DNA from: Blastocladiella britannica
Lineage: Eukaryota > Blastocladiomycota > Blastocladiomycetes > Blastocladiales > Blastocladiaceae
Reading direction: 5' to 3'
Length of the DNA stretch: 43,364 nucleotides
Assembly: GCA_025349905.2 (NCBI GenBank)
Contig: MU624597.1
Coordinates: forward strand, 1 to 43,364
The translations under genes were made by a program, and so were the position numbers. The notes below the pieces were generated by a model. It was not told the origin of the DNA. It was given only the letters and a program-made list of their open reading frames with translations, and made no database searches. Every line of letters starts with the position of its first letter. The stretch's first letter is position 1. Below are positions 23,501-34,177 of this stretch, piece after piece.

Positions 23501-26295
23501 ATGGCAACTCAACAGCAAATCCAGAAACCTCGCTTGAAGGAAAAGTACGCGCTTCCAAATCAATGAACCACAATTCAGGAAACTAACTAAAAGTCACAGC
23601 TTCAAAAAGGAGCGCTCTCACGGTCCCCTGTACACGGGCGGCGCCATCGTCCTCTCTCCCGACGCGTCGACGCTCTACGCGGCCCTCGATGACCAGGTGT
23701 CCGTGATCGACGTCGCCACCGCCTCCGCCGTCCGTCGCATCGCACCCGCCGCCGACGCCGTCACCGCTCTGGCCATCACCCCCGACGGGTCGCAGTTACT
23801 AGTGGCCACGCGCGCGCTCCAAATCGTGGTCTACGACGCACACACGGGCGCCAAACTGCGGTCGTGGAAGGGCCACGAGGCGCCCGCGCTGATGATGGCT
23901 GTCGATTCGACCGGAACATTAGTAGCTACTGGGTCCGCCGACTCGACCGTCAAAGTATGGGACATTGCGGGCGCGTTCTGCACGCACAACTTTAAAGGCC
24001 ATTCTGGCCTTGTCACCGCCATCGCATGGACGGGCCTGACGCTGGTTTCGGGTGGGGAGGACGGCGCCGTACGTGTCTGGGACCTGCACGCGCGCAAGTG
24101 CGCGGCGGTCCTGGCCAACCACGTGTCGGCCGTTCGTGGGATCGCGTTCCTGGACAATGGCGCGACTCTGGTCACCGGTGGGCGCGATAAGGTGCTGGTG
24201 GTGTGGGACCTGGCGTCACGCAAGGTGCGGCGCACCGTACCCGTGTGGGACGCGCTCGAGGGAGTGGCGGCCATGCCCGGATCCTCGTTCGACCAGTCCG
24301 TGGTGCTCTGCGCGGGCGAAAAGGGCGCGGTGCACGTGGTCTCGCTCGACGCGCCCGTCACTTCCACCCAGAACGGACCATCACGGTCGGTGCAAGTGGC
24401 CACCAAGCCGCACGCGATCACCCACTTGCTGGCCGCCGCAAACCCCGAGTGCACGATGCTGGCCGCGGTCACTTCCGACCACAACATTGTGCTGCTGGAC
24501 ACGGCCAACGATCTGGCGCGGTCACGGCTGGTGATCGGGTACAATGACGAGGTAATTGACTTGGCGGTGGCCGGCGACCAGGGCAAGTACTTGGCGGTAG
24601 CAACCAACTCGGCTGAGGTATTTTTTTTTATTTTTTTCTATTATCTGGACCGTTCCCAGGGCATTGACATTTTGAGAAATCGTATGAATAATAGATCAAG
24701 CTCTTTGACACGGAAACGCACGACGCCGAGCCGTTCCCGGGCCACGAGGGCGTCGTGTTCTGCCTGGCCTCGTCGCGCGACGGCGCTTGGCTGACGTCCG
24801 GGTCCAAGGACAAGACCGCGCGCGTGTGGGCGGTGGCGACCGATGACGAGGGCCGGCCGACGCTCACGCACCACGCGACGCTAATGGGCCACGCCGAGGC
24901 GGTGGGCGCGGTGGCCATGTCCCGCAAGCCCACATCGTCGTTTGCGGTGACAGGGTCGCAGGACCGCACGCTCAAAGTGTGGGACTTGGCCGCCGTCATG
25001 TCGGCCTCGGCTACGGCTCAGAATGCGGGACCGGTCGTGATTCGGGCCAAGTTAACCATCAAGGCCCACGACAAGGACATCAACGCGGTGGCCGTGTCGC
25101 CCAACGACCGGCTGATTGCCACGGCCTCGCAGGACAAGTCGTGCAAGGTGTGGGCCGCCGATACGGGCGCGCTGGTGCACGAGCTGAAGGGCCACCGGCG
25201 TGGAGTCTGGCGGTGCGCGTTTTCGCCCGTCGACCAAGCGATTGCCACCGCGTCGGGCGACAAGTCGGTCAAGCTGTGGAACTTGAAGGACGGGTCGTGC
25301 CTGCGCACGTTCGAGGGCCACACGCACTCGGTCCTGAACGTGATTTTTGTCAGTTTCGGCGCCCAGCTCATGACGTCCGGGTCCGATGGACTGGTGAAAC
25401 TGTGGACCGTCAAGACCAATGAGTGCGTGGCCACGCTGGACGCGCACGAGGACCGCGTGTGGGCGCTGACGACCCGCGGCGGCGAGAACGACGACTTGGT
25501 GGTTTCGGGCGGCGCCGACTCGGTGATTAACATGTGGCGCGACTGCACAGTCGAGGAGCAAGAGGACCGGCTCAAGGCCGAGCAGGACATGCTGATCCAG
25601 TTGCGTCTCCATTCAATTGTTTCGTATCGCACAACAAGAGCACCTGACAAATATAATATAATAGGGAGCAAGACCTGGCCAACTACCTGGTGAAAAAGGA
25701 CTACAAGAACGCAATCCTGCTCGCCTTGTCCCTCAACAAGCCGTATCGGCTGCTCAAGATCCTCGAGGAAGTGTCCTCCGCATCGGCATCACCGTCGACA
25801 GCAGCCGACGCAGCGTCCGTGACGGGTTCCGCGGCCATTGACACCGTGCTGGGCTCGCTGCCGCTGCCGCAAGTTGCGATCCTGCTGGGATTCGCGCGCG
25901 ACTGGAACACGCACGCGAAATCGGCGGCGGCCGCGCACCGCGTGTTCCGAGTGGTTCTGGAACGGCATCCGGCCGAGGCGCTGCTGTCGATTCCGGAGAT
26001 CAAGACCATCGCTGATGCGGTCGTCGCGTACTCGGAGCGGCACGTGGTCAGGCTCGACGACTGGGCGACCCAGACGTACCTGATTGACCACACGCTGTAT
26101 GCCATGGACGCGCTTCTGGCCCTGGACGAGGATGTCGACGATGATGAGGAAGATGAGGTGGTTGAGGAAGTCGCAGATGATGGGATGCAAGTTGATGGCG
26201 GCGACCTCGACAATAGCGAAGAGGAAGTGGAGGATCCCAAACCGGTCCGGCTCGCCAAGCCAGGAAAACGGAAGCGCCCAGCAACCTCCTCGTAA
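23501..26295 (+). CDS. UTP13: Utp13/TBL3, WD40 subunit of the SSU processome
   Basis: This nucleolar UTP-B subunit is needed for early 18S rRNA processing. Exons are 23501-23544, 23600-24617, 24695-25623 and 25665-26295, giving 873 aa. Tandem WD40 repeats form two propellers (SADSTVKVWDI, GGEDGAVRVWDL, GSQDRTLKVWDL, ASQDKSCKVW, ASGDKSVKLWNL). The Utp13 C-terminal domain follows, with ARDWNTHAKSAAAAHR and YSERHVVRLDDWATQTYLID. It ends in an acidic tail and a basic KPGKRKRP, probably a nuclear signal. The first two introns are clear. The third boundary is not: I chose donor GTATCG at 25624 (41-nt intron, CTGAC branch, ATAATAG acceptor), which keeps the frame. Alternatives are a GC donor at 25603, GTTTCG at 25619 or GTCTCC at 25605 with shifted acceptors. 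Family assignment rests on end-to-end motif order and is firm. Confidence 0.93.
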
Positions 26296-26358
26296 ATGCG
26301 TAGTACGGTAATGAAATATATATATATATTATGTCATGCAGCTCCGCTCACATAAGGA

Positions 26359-29300
26359 TCAAACGGGAAGCGGCAAGTTGGTGATCTCGCCCAACGACCC
26401 GACCCCGGCCGCCGCAGCAGCAGCGAACCATTCGGTAGCCTCGGCAGGGTTCCGGTCGATCCCAACTCCATCGCGGAGACACATGCCGACTTTAAACATG
26501 GCTGGGGCATACCCAAGCTCGGCCGCGTCCAAGAAAAACTGGAACCCCTTTTCGTGGTCGTCACCCGCGCGTCCTTTTTCGTAATGCAAGCCCAGCAACC
26601 AGCACGCGTGCAGCGCGTACACGTTGCGTGACGCCATGGCGGCCATGCGCGATGCCGCTTCGGGCGTGGCAGCTTCGTCGCCGCCAGTCTCGCCCGCCTC
26701 GGTCGCCGCCACCACTTGCGCGGCCGTGTTGACGTCGGCGGCCGCCCGTTTCAGCCACAGCAGCGCATTGGCCTCGTTGGGTTTTTGACGCAGCAGGCCG
26801 CGCTGGTAAATCACGCCCAGCTTGAGCGCCGCCGCGGTCACGCCGGCCTGTGCGGCGGTGCGGAACATGGTGAGCGCCTTGGTCTCGTTGACTTTGGTTC
26901 CATGTCTATTTCAATTCACGTCAGAGCGTGTACTTTGGACCAGCAGAAAAGGACATACCCAAGCTCGCAGCAGAGGCCACGGTAATACGTAGCCGGCGAG
27001 TGCCCGGCCTTCGACGCTTTCGTGTACAGCGCATACGCCTTGTCCAAGTTCTTGGACGTCCCGAACGCTCCCTTCCGGTAACACTCGGCCAAGAAGAACT
27101 GGGCCTCGGGCCACCCGTTCCGTGCGGCACCCGACCCGTACCCTTCGGCCTGACGGCGAACCCCGGCCATGGCCTCGTCAAACATCTTGTGCTTGAGGTC
27201 GTGGCTGGAAGGCGCATCGGGCAGCCGCGCGGCCTCGCGCAGAAGCCACTTGGCAAACTCGGTCTGGCCCGCGGGGTCGGTCTTGGACACCGACTCGCGC
27301 TTGGCGTCCACGTCGGCCGCCGTCACGTACACCACGGCGGGCGGCGCTGGGGCCGCAGGTGCTGGCGCTGGCTCTGCTACGGTTGCTGCTGCTGTTGCCA
27401 CGGACTGGCCGCCAACGGACTGGGCTCCGGCCGACATGGCCGACACGTGCGATCCAACGGTGGAGCTCCGCTGCACACCGCCACCGCCCGGAGTCGCAGC
27501 CTGAGGCGGCTGCGGCGGTGCCTGTGGGTACTGCGGATGCTGCTGCTGCGCGTACTGCGGCGCGTACTGGGGACGCTGCTGCTGGCCGTACTGCTGCTGA
27601 TGCGCATACTGCTGTTGTTGCAGCTGCTGTTGCTGCGCATATCCCGGGTGGTATCCGTACGGCATCGTCCCGGGCGGCACCGGCATGCCCTGAGCCGCCA
27701 TTTGACCGGGCGAGACCGCGGGCATTGGCGGGGTCATGGACGCCTGGGTCGGTGACATGCCCGGGCTCAGGCCCGGGCTCAGGCCCGGGGTGGTAGGCCG
27801 AGACCCGCTGGGTCCAGGGTGTGCACCACCTACCATCGACATATGACCCGTCGCCTGTGGGGACATCATCGACATTTGGCCGGTGGCCTGCGGGGTCATC
27901 ATCTGGTACTGCTGGTGGTACTGTGCCTGCTGCTGGGGCTGCGCGGGGTAGATTGGCTGCCCTTGCGGCGTGAACGCGATCGGACGCATTCCACCAACAC
28001 CACCAGCGGCAGGACCACCGCCCATGGGCACCATCATAGGTTGACCCCCAAGGCCAAGCATGATCGACATGGGCCGTGAGTGCTGTGGGGAGGCACCCAT
28101 AGGTCGTGGCCCGCCATACATGACCGGCCGCGCTTGTTGTTGAGGCGACATCCCGGGCTGGTATCCCATGGGCGCGCTGTACATGGACCCAGCGCGAGCG
28201 GCCGCCATGGCCGCGGCGCGCTGCTGCTCCATGGCCGCTTGCTGCTGCCGCTTCGCTGCCTCCTCGGCCTCGCGCTCCTCGCGGGACTTGGCGAACCGGA
28301 TAATCACGGGCCCGCCGTCGTCCGACGCCAACGCCGTCAACTGGGCAGCGGGAGGCGGCTGCATTTGCGGCTGAGGCATCGGCGGGCCGGGTGCCGGCCC
28401 ACCCATCGGCGACCCGTTGGCGTACACGGGCGAGCTGCCCTGGACCATCACCACGCCCTGCGGGGTCATCATCGGACGCACGTACACGGGCCGCACAAAC
28501 ATCGGCTGCCCATTCTGGTACATCATCTGCGGGGTACCGGGGGCACCTTGCGGCGCGGGAGCATACCCGACGGGCGTCGGCGCCTGGCCTGGACGCACCA
28601 CCATGATCGGCCGCACGCCCGGCGGAAGGCTGCTGCCGCCGGGGGTAGCTGGCGCGGTCATGACGCGCATTGGAGCGCCGCCGCCGCCGTGCGGACGGCC
28701 GCCGGCCTGCATGATCACTGGTCGCGGCATCGGCTGTTGCTGCTGTTGGCCGGGCATGGCGCCGTACATGGACGTGTGCCGTTGGGGCTGCGGCTGCATA
28801 TGTTGCGGCTGTTGTTGCTGTTGCTGTTGGTGCGGCGGCTGCGCGCCCTCGGCGGGCAACGACGAATCGGTCACGGACATGCGCGATGCCACGCGCGGCG
28901 GGTGGCCCACGTCGTCCTGCGCGATAGCGGGCATGACTGGGGCTGTGATCGGCGACGTCAGCTGTACTTACAAAGGTTAAAATTCCACTCATCCCATAAA
29001 AAAGTAAGGACGACGACATACAAGGGCATCCCCACCCGTCTTTTGAGCGCCAATGGGAGCTTGCGAAACGACCACGGGCCGGAACGCGCGCATTTCCGGC
29101 AGGGGCTGCGCGGCCGCGGCAATGGACGTGGCATCGGCGGCGCCGAGGGCCGTGTCGGTCGGGGACGTCGGGTTCATCATCGCCGGTTTAGCGACCGCAG
29201 CGACAGGGGTGGCCGCGTTCGGTGACGACGATGACATGGGCAGCATCATTTCTTCGCCGTCGTCCGGCAGATCGGTAAACTCGTGAATGGGCACGGCGAC

Positions 29301-31356
29301 TGCCGGCTGGTCCTCGGCCACCGGGACGACCACCAGGTCTTCGTGGGACGAAAGCACCGGCGGCGCCTCAGGGATCTCGGGAAGGGACGCGACCGCGGCC
29401 TCGGCGTCGGCGGCGGCGTTGGTCACGGGCGGCGCCTCAGGCAGCGATGGTAGATTGTCGAACGAAGTTGGGACGGCGGCAGTGGGAGCGGAGGTAACGG
29501 CGTATTGTGGCTCCGCTGCGGCGGGTTGGATGGCAGATTGCGGTGCACCAAACTGCTGTTCGAGTTGTGACTGGGACGAGGGCTGGGCCGTGGGCGACGT
29601 GAGCATGCGGAGGACGTCGATGGCCTGATGGAAAGTATTTTAAAAAATGGGGGTCAGTCAAATAGAGATCGTAATGGAAAAAAAAAAGAGGGAAACTCAC
29701 CTGCATGAACATGACGCGCTGCGAGTCGTCGATATCGGGTGTCTTGCTGGGGGCCGGGGGAATGAGCGACGAGACAATACTCCGATCGCTGCCAGCGACG
29801 ACAACCGGTGTCTCTGGTGTCGTGGCAAGATCTTGGTTATGAACCTTATGAACCCCGTCAACATGATCCGCAGCCGGTGCCGACGCCACAGCGGCGGGGG
29901 CACCATCCGCACCCAGAGAGCTGTACTGGAGCGGCGGCGACTCGAGGTCGGTGGGGCCGCCAGCAGGTGCAAATTCCACTGTCATTTCCTGCTGGTCGTC
30001 ATCGTTATTGTTGTACTCGCCGTAATAGGCTTCGCCACCACCCATGGAAGCAGGCGCATACGTCGACTGTTTGGTGGGCGAAACGGTTGCGTCAACGTCA
30101 CCCAGCACCGCGATGCGCTTCATCTCCAGCAGGTTCAGTGCCCGCTGGTACATGTCGTCGCCGCCACCGAGACCCGCGCCGACCGACATGGCGGCCATGA
30201 CGGCCATACCCGACGAGGACTCGGCGCGCTCGTGTTGCTGGTGTTGGCGGGGAGAATCGTCGGCCAGTGGCGCCGCATGCACCACGGGCGAGTGGCCGCG
30301 CTCGTACTCGCTGAGCACGCGACCCTCGGCGGGAGGAGCTTGACGGTCGGCGGTGGTCAGTGCGCCGGGACTGAGCGACGCCAGCGAGTCGGTGGCGTGC
30401 GACGATGACGCAATCGACGCCAGGGTCGGGATCGTTGCCTTTTCCGTGGTAGCAGCAGGAGTCGGCGGAGACGCGGATACAAATGGCGACGGAGGTGAAG
30501 GTGAATCTCCAAGCACCACGGCGGATGGCGCCGGAGGCGACGTCAGCGTTACGGCAGATGCGGGCCGGCCTCCACCGCCGCCACCAACGCTACCAGCGGC
30601 ACGGCGCACCGACCTCTCGCGCCGGAGCGTGTGGCGGCGACCCAGCGTGTGATCCAGCATCGCCGTGGCCACCGCCACCGCCTCGGGGTCTTCCTGCGGT
30701 CCGTTATCGTCCTCAGTCACCATACCAATGGGGTGAACGACCTCGCCGTCCTCGGCACCAACGTCGTCCGCAACATGCAAGAGCGCCTCCACCTCGGCCG
30801 CCAGGTCCAGTTCCAAGTCGGCCGCCGGCGCCGTGGCTGAAGCAGGGACCAAGGGCGACCCCGGGATCGGCGGAAGCAGCGTTGCTGGCTGAGCGGTACC
30901 GACGGTCGAGAGCGACGAGGACGAGTCGGCCGAGGGCAGCGTCGGCAGCTTGCGGGTCAGCAGCGCGTCAATGATCGGCAGGTGCATGGCCGCGGTCACG
31001 TCCAGGTCCTCGCCGTCGCTCTGCATGTTGGGGTCAAAGTGCGGGTCGTACGCGCGCACCATCGACGGTGTGGTCGAGGTGGTACCGGGAGTAGCGTCGA
31101 TCGGAGGAGGAAGAGGCGCAGTGGACGCCATGGCAGCTGTCGTGGGCTGCTCGTAGGGCAGAGGCCAGTCGACTGCAGAGGACAAGATCGAGGCGCTCTC
31201 TTCCGACGACGAGGGCGTCCGGCGGGGAGGAAGCGGAGGGCGGGGGCCAGGTGACGGGGCAGCGGCCGCTTCGGCTGCAGTCGTTGTCGCAAACGTCGAC
31301 GGGGAGGCAGGGGGCAGCGGAGGCAAGTCCTTGGCCGGGCGTGGGCTCGAGTGCAT
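26359..31356 (-). CDS. SKT5: Skt5/Chs4-like SEL1-repeat protein, probable chitin synthase regulator
   Basis: Exons in coding order are 31356-29701, 29624-29022, 28961-26959 and 26905-26359, giving 1602 aa. The C-terminal 280 residues are SEL1/TPR-like repeats: QTEFAKWLLREAARL, then WPEAQFFLAECYRKGAFG, SPATYYRGLCCELGHG (across an intron), AALKLGVIYQRGLL, LGLHYEKGRAG and APAMFKVGMCLRDGVG. This order matches fungal Skt5/Chs4, which recruits and activates chitin synthase at the bud neck or septum. The first 1300 residues are predicted disordered: Pro-rich at the start (KDLPPLPPASPS), acidic patches, then Gln/Met/Pro-rich tracts. That is about twice the usual length of such proteins, and exons 1-2 could belong to a separate gene; the phase-0 splices with intact frames favour one gene. 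No CaaX prenylation motif is visible at the C-terminus (NLPLPV), unlike yeast Chs4. Orthology to SKT5 is probable, not certain. Confidence 0.7.
27759..27790 (-). repeat. 12-bp in-frame tandem repeat in the SKT5-like gene
   Basis: The unit GCCCGGGCTCAG is repeated 2.7 times head to tail and encodes PGLS-type repeats on the minus strand. It sits within the disordered Pro/Met-rich region, so slippage would add or remove whole codons. Confidence 0.8.
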
Positions 31357-31551
31357 ACTATACTTTTTTACTTTATTGATGTATTTGCAGAGGAAAGACG
31401 GGCTGCCAAGGGAAAAGTGGGTAAAGTGGCTGCTTAAGGTCGTATTGTGTGGCAATCGATCGAATCGGAGCAAGACACGCTCGGATAAGAGACACGTTTG
31501 ACAGGTACGTCCATCCATTCATTCTACTGTATAAAAAAAAAAAAAAAAATT
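31357..31551 (-). other. Tandem spacer, metacaspase 3' end / SKT5-like promoter
   Basis: This 195-bp spacer lies between two minus-strand genes. It contains a 17-nt A-run at about 31533-31549 (T-run on the transcribed strand) just after the metacaspase stop, then the promoter and leader of the SKT5-like gene. No RNA gene was seen. Confidence 0.5.
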
Positions 31552-33785
31552 CTAGAGCACAAAGAGCGCGTCCATGTCCAGCGGATGGCCCGACGACAGC
31601 TGCGGGATCTGCGAAAAGTGCTCGCCCAGGAGCAACCGCGTCACCTGCAGGAGCTGCTGCGTCGACAGTCCCGGCTTCTCGCGCATCGCCTTGAGCATTG
31701 CCCACGACATGGCCCCCGTCGCGATGCCGTTGATTTTGGCGTCGGCCGACGTCTGCATGTCCTTGCACCCGGCCAGCATCACCACGTGCGCCTTGGACAG
31801 TTTCGCCTTGTGGGTGCGTGCCGCGTCCTGCGGCGCCTGATGCACCATCGTCATTGCTTGCTGCAGCGCACCGATCGCCGCGTCTGTGTTCTGCCCCGAC
31901 AGCAGCACCGCCGCGCCGGCTTCGAGCAGTTCTTGCTTGGTGAACTTTTTCGCGATCGTGCCGTCCGCGTTGTATGTCACGGGCAGATCGAGGGCCGTGC
32001 CGCCTATTATTGTAATTCAGTTAGAGTGAGGCATTATATGAGGTAAATGTCAAGAAGCGTACTGTGGCACGAATCGAAAATGCAAAACAGGCGCACGCCC
32101 GCGGGCAGTGGGGCCACCAGCAGAGCGTGCATCTCGTCGTCGGTAATGTGGCCCATGCCCTTGGGCGCCATGGGCGTGCTCTGGAGCGCTTCAAAGTCGA
32201 GCGGGATGATCGTCTCATCTACGTTATTGTATTGAAAGTCAGTCCGTGCCGCCTTCAAGTCCAATAAAAGTTATAGCGTACCCATCCCGTCGTCCTCGTC
32301 GCCATCGAAATCACGCGTCTGCGACCCATGCCCCGAGAAATGCATGACCAGCGAGTCCCCGGGCGCCGCGTCCTTGACCAGCCACTGCATACCAGAGATC
32401 ATATTCTTGCGGGTGGGCAACAACGCGCGCGTGGTCCCTTCCTCGTCCGTGAGCACGCGGAACGTTTGCGGCATGTCCGGGAACCCGTTACACTCCACCA
32501 AAAACTTCTTGAAGTTGCGCACGTCCGCGTGGCACCCACGCAGCGCATTGGCGGTGCCCGTGTAGTTGATACCAATCAGCAGCGCTTTCTTGCGCCCGCC
32601 AGTGGCGACTTGCGGGTACCCGTTGACCCATTTCACCACGGGGTTGGCCGCCTGGTGCACTGCCGCCGCCTCGGCCGCAGCGTCCCGCGATGGAGGCTTT
32701 TCGCGCATTCCGTTCCCGTCGATGCCGCCTGGAGCGGCGCCGCCACCGTTGGGCGGCGCGTACGAGGGACCGCTGATCATGCCGCCAATCGGCGTGAACT
32801 TGGTCACCGATAGTCCGAGGCCGCCGCCGCCGCCGCTCGGCGCTCCTCCCGGGTAGCCCGGTTGCTGCTGCTGTTGCTGTCCGTACGGCGCACCTGGGCG
32901 CGGAGCCGAGGAGCCAGGGTAGCCTCCAGGTGCGGTCGGCGCACCAGGATAGCCGTCAGGGCCAGGTTGAGCACCGGGATAGCCGCCTGGAGCGGGACCT
33001 CCAGAAGCAGGACCGCCAGAATATCCTCCAGGTGCGGCCGGCGCGCCGGGATAGCCTCCAGGAGCGGGACCGCTGGGATAACCTGCAGGTGCAGCCGAAG
33101 ATCCAGGAGCAGGACCGCCATAACCACCAGGAGCAGGTCCACCGGGATATCCGCCATACGGCGCAGGAGAAGGGCCGCCAGGGTAACCGCCGGCAGGCGC
33201 AGTCCCGGGATATCCCATGGATGGGGGAGGAGCCGAGGATCCAGGGTAACCTCCATTGGGAACTCCTGGAGGGCCGACGGGTGGGGTAGCAGAGTAACCG
33301 CCAGGGTAACCCGGACCAGGTACGCTACCACCGCTGCCGCCGGGATAACCACCGGATCCAGGGTAGCTCGAAGTTAAAGGCGGCGGCATCCCGTACGGCG
33401 AGAAAGAAGATGGCGGCGGCACTGGACCCGAGTGCTGCATCGGCATCGGTGTGGGCGCGCATTGACCTGGAGTCGGCGCGTATTGGCCCGGAATGGGTGC
33501 GTAATGACCCTGAGGAGCAGGCGCGTAGGGGGCAGGAGCGCCGTACGATGGAGCGTACGGGTCACCTGGAGTCGGCGCGTACGGGCCGGTTGGAGCATAC
33601 TGTCCAGGCCCACCAATCGGCGGCATGCCATCGCCACCACCGCCGGGAACGGGAGCGGGAGCACCATAGGGCTGCTGTTGTTGCTGCTGCTGGGGCTGCG
33701 GGAATCCGCTGGTGCCGCCGCCATACGGGGATGGAGTCGGCGCGTACTGATATTGCTGCTGCTGAGGCTGCGGGAATCTCGACAT
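31552..33785 (-). CDS. MCA1: Type I metacaspase with Pro/Gly/Tyr/Gln-rich prodomain
   Basis: Metacaspases are calcium-dependent cysteine proteases that cut after Arg/Lys and act in proteostasis and stress or cell-death responses. Exons in coding order are 33785-32282, 32218-32063 and 32003-31552, giving 703 aa. Residues 1-390 form a Pro/Gly/Tyr/Gln-rich prodomain with many PGGYPG-type repeats. The p20 domain begins at [10 protein letters not shown] (about 398). The catalytic His is H486 in HFSGHGSQ and the catalytic Cys is C552 in DSCHSGT, which is rebuilt across the second intron. The p10 part follows in exon 3 ([27 protein letters not shown]). Both introns (63 and 59 nt) restore conserved sequence ([23 protein letters not shown]). 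The prodomain is much longer than in yeast Mca1. The call is firm. Confidence 0.95.
32825..33370 (-). repeat. Degenerate PGGYPG-coding tandem repeats
   Basis: An array of short imperfect GC-rich units in the metacaspase prodomain encodes [11 protein letters not shown] and GYPGS-type repeats. Unit length varies between about 15 and 30 bp. The pattern is visible directly as recurring CCAGGATAGCC-like blocks on the plus strand. Confidence 0.75.
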
Positions 33786-34177
33786 TGTATTTTGTGGGGA
33801 GGTGCTGGTTGAATCGCAAGGCGGAGCGAGGAGGGAAGGTAGACTTTAACTCAAATTGTATAATTGTATGACGCTGCACAGCTGTGCTCCAACTGCACGG
33901 CATTTGGATCTAATCCCTGTGCCGGGAGATCCCCGAAAAAGGATCGAAAGTCTGAAGCAAATCAAACAAATTCCAGTGGGAAATTATACATAGTAGAGCC
34001 ATTGGGAAGCAAACGCCCTCACCTCACCCGCGCGGAAAGAGCACGATCGGCCGCAGGGCTTGATCTGCGCTTTCCACCTACCCGCACACGACATGTGAGG
34101 GTTTGAAAAAACGGTACCGGCAGCGATCTGTCCGCGTCCAAAGACTCCTTCTCTTTGTGAAGCACGAAACATATAAA
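33786..34177. promoter_or_regulatory. Divergent promoter, metacaspase / orphan membrane protein
   Basis: This 392-bp gap lies between divergent starts. It contains a perfect 12-bp palindrome, GCACAGCTGTGC, at 33876-33887 with a CAGCTG E-box core, the kind of site bound by bHLH factors. TATAAAA at 34172-34178 overlaps the ATG and is unlikely to be a TATA box. No open frame with family support was seen. Confidence 0.45.

Noticed and set aside
27178..29225. Long open frames on both strands over the SKT5-like exon 3
   Set aside because: Low-complexity GC-rich repeats give stop-free frames in several registers; only the minus frame joins to SEL1 repeats through good splice sites.
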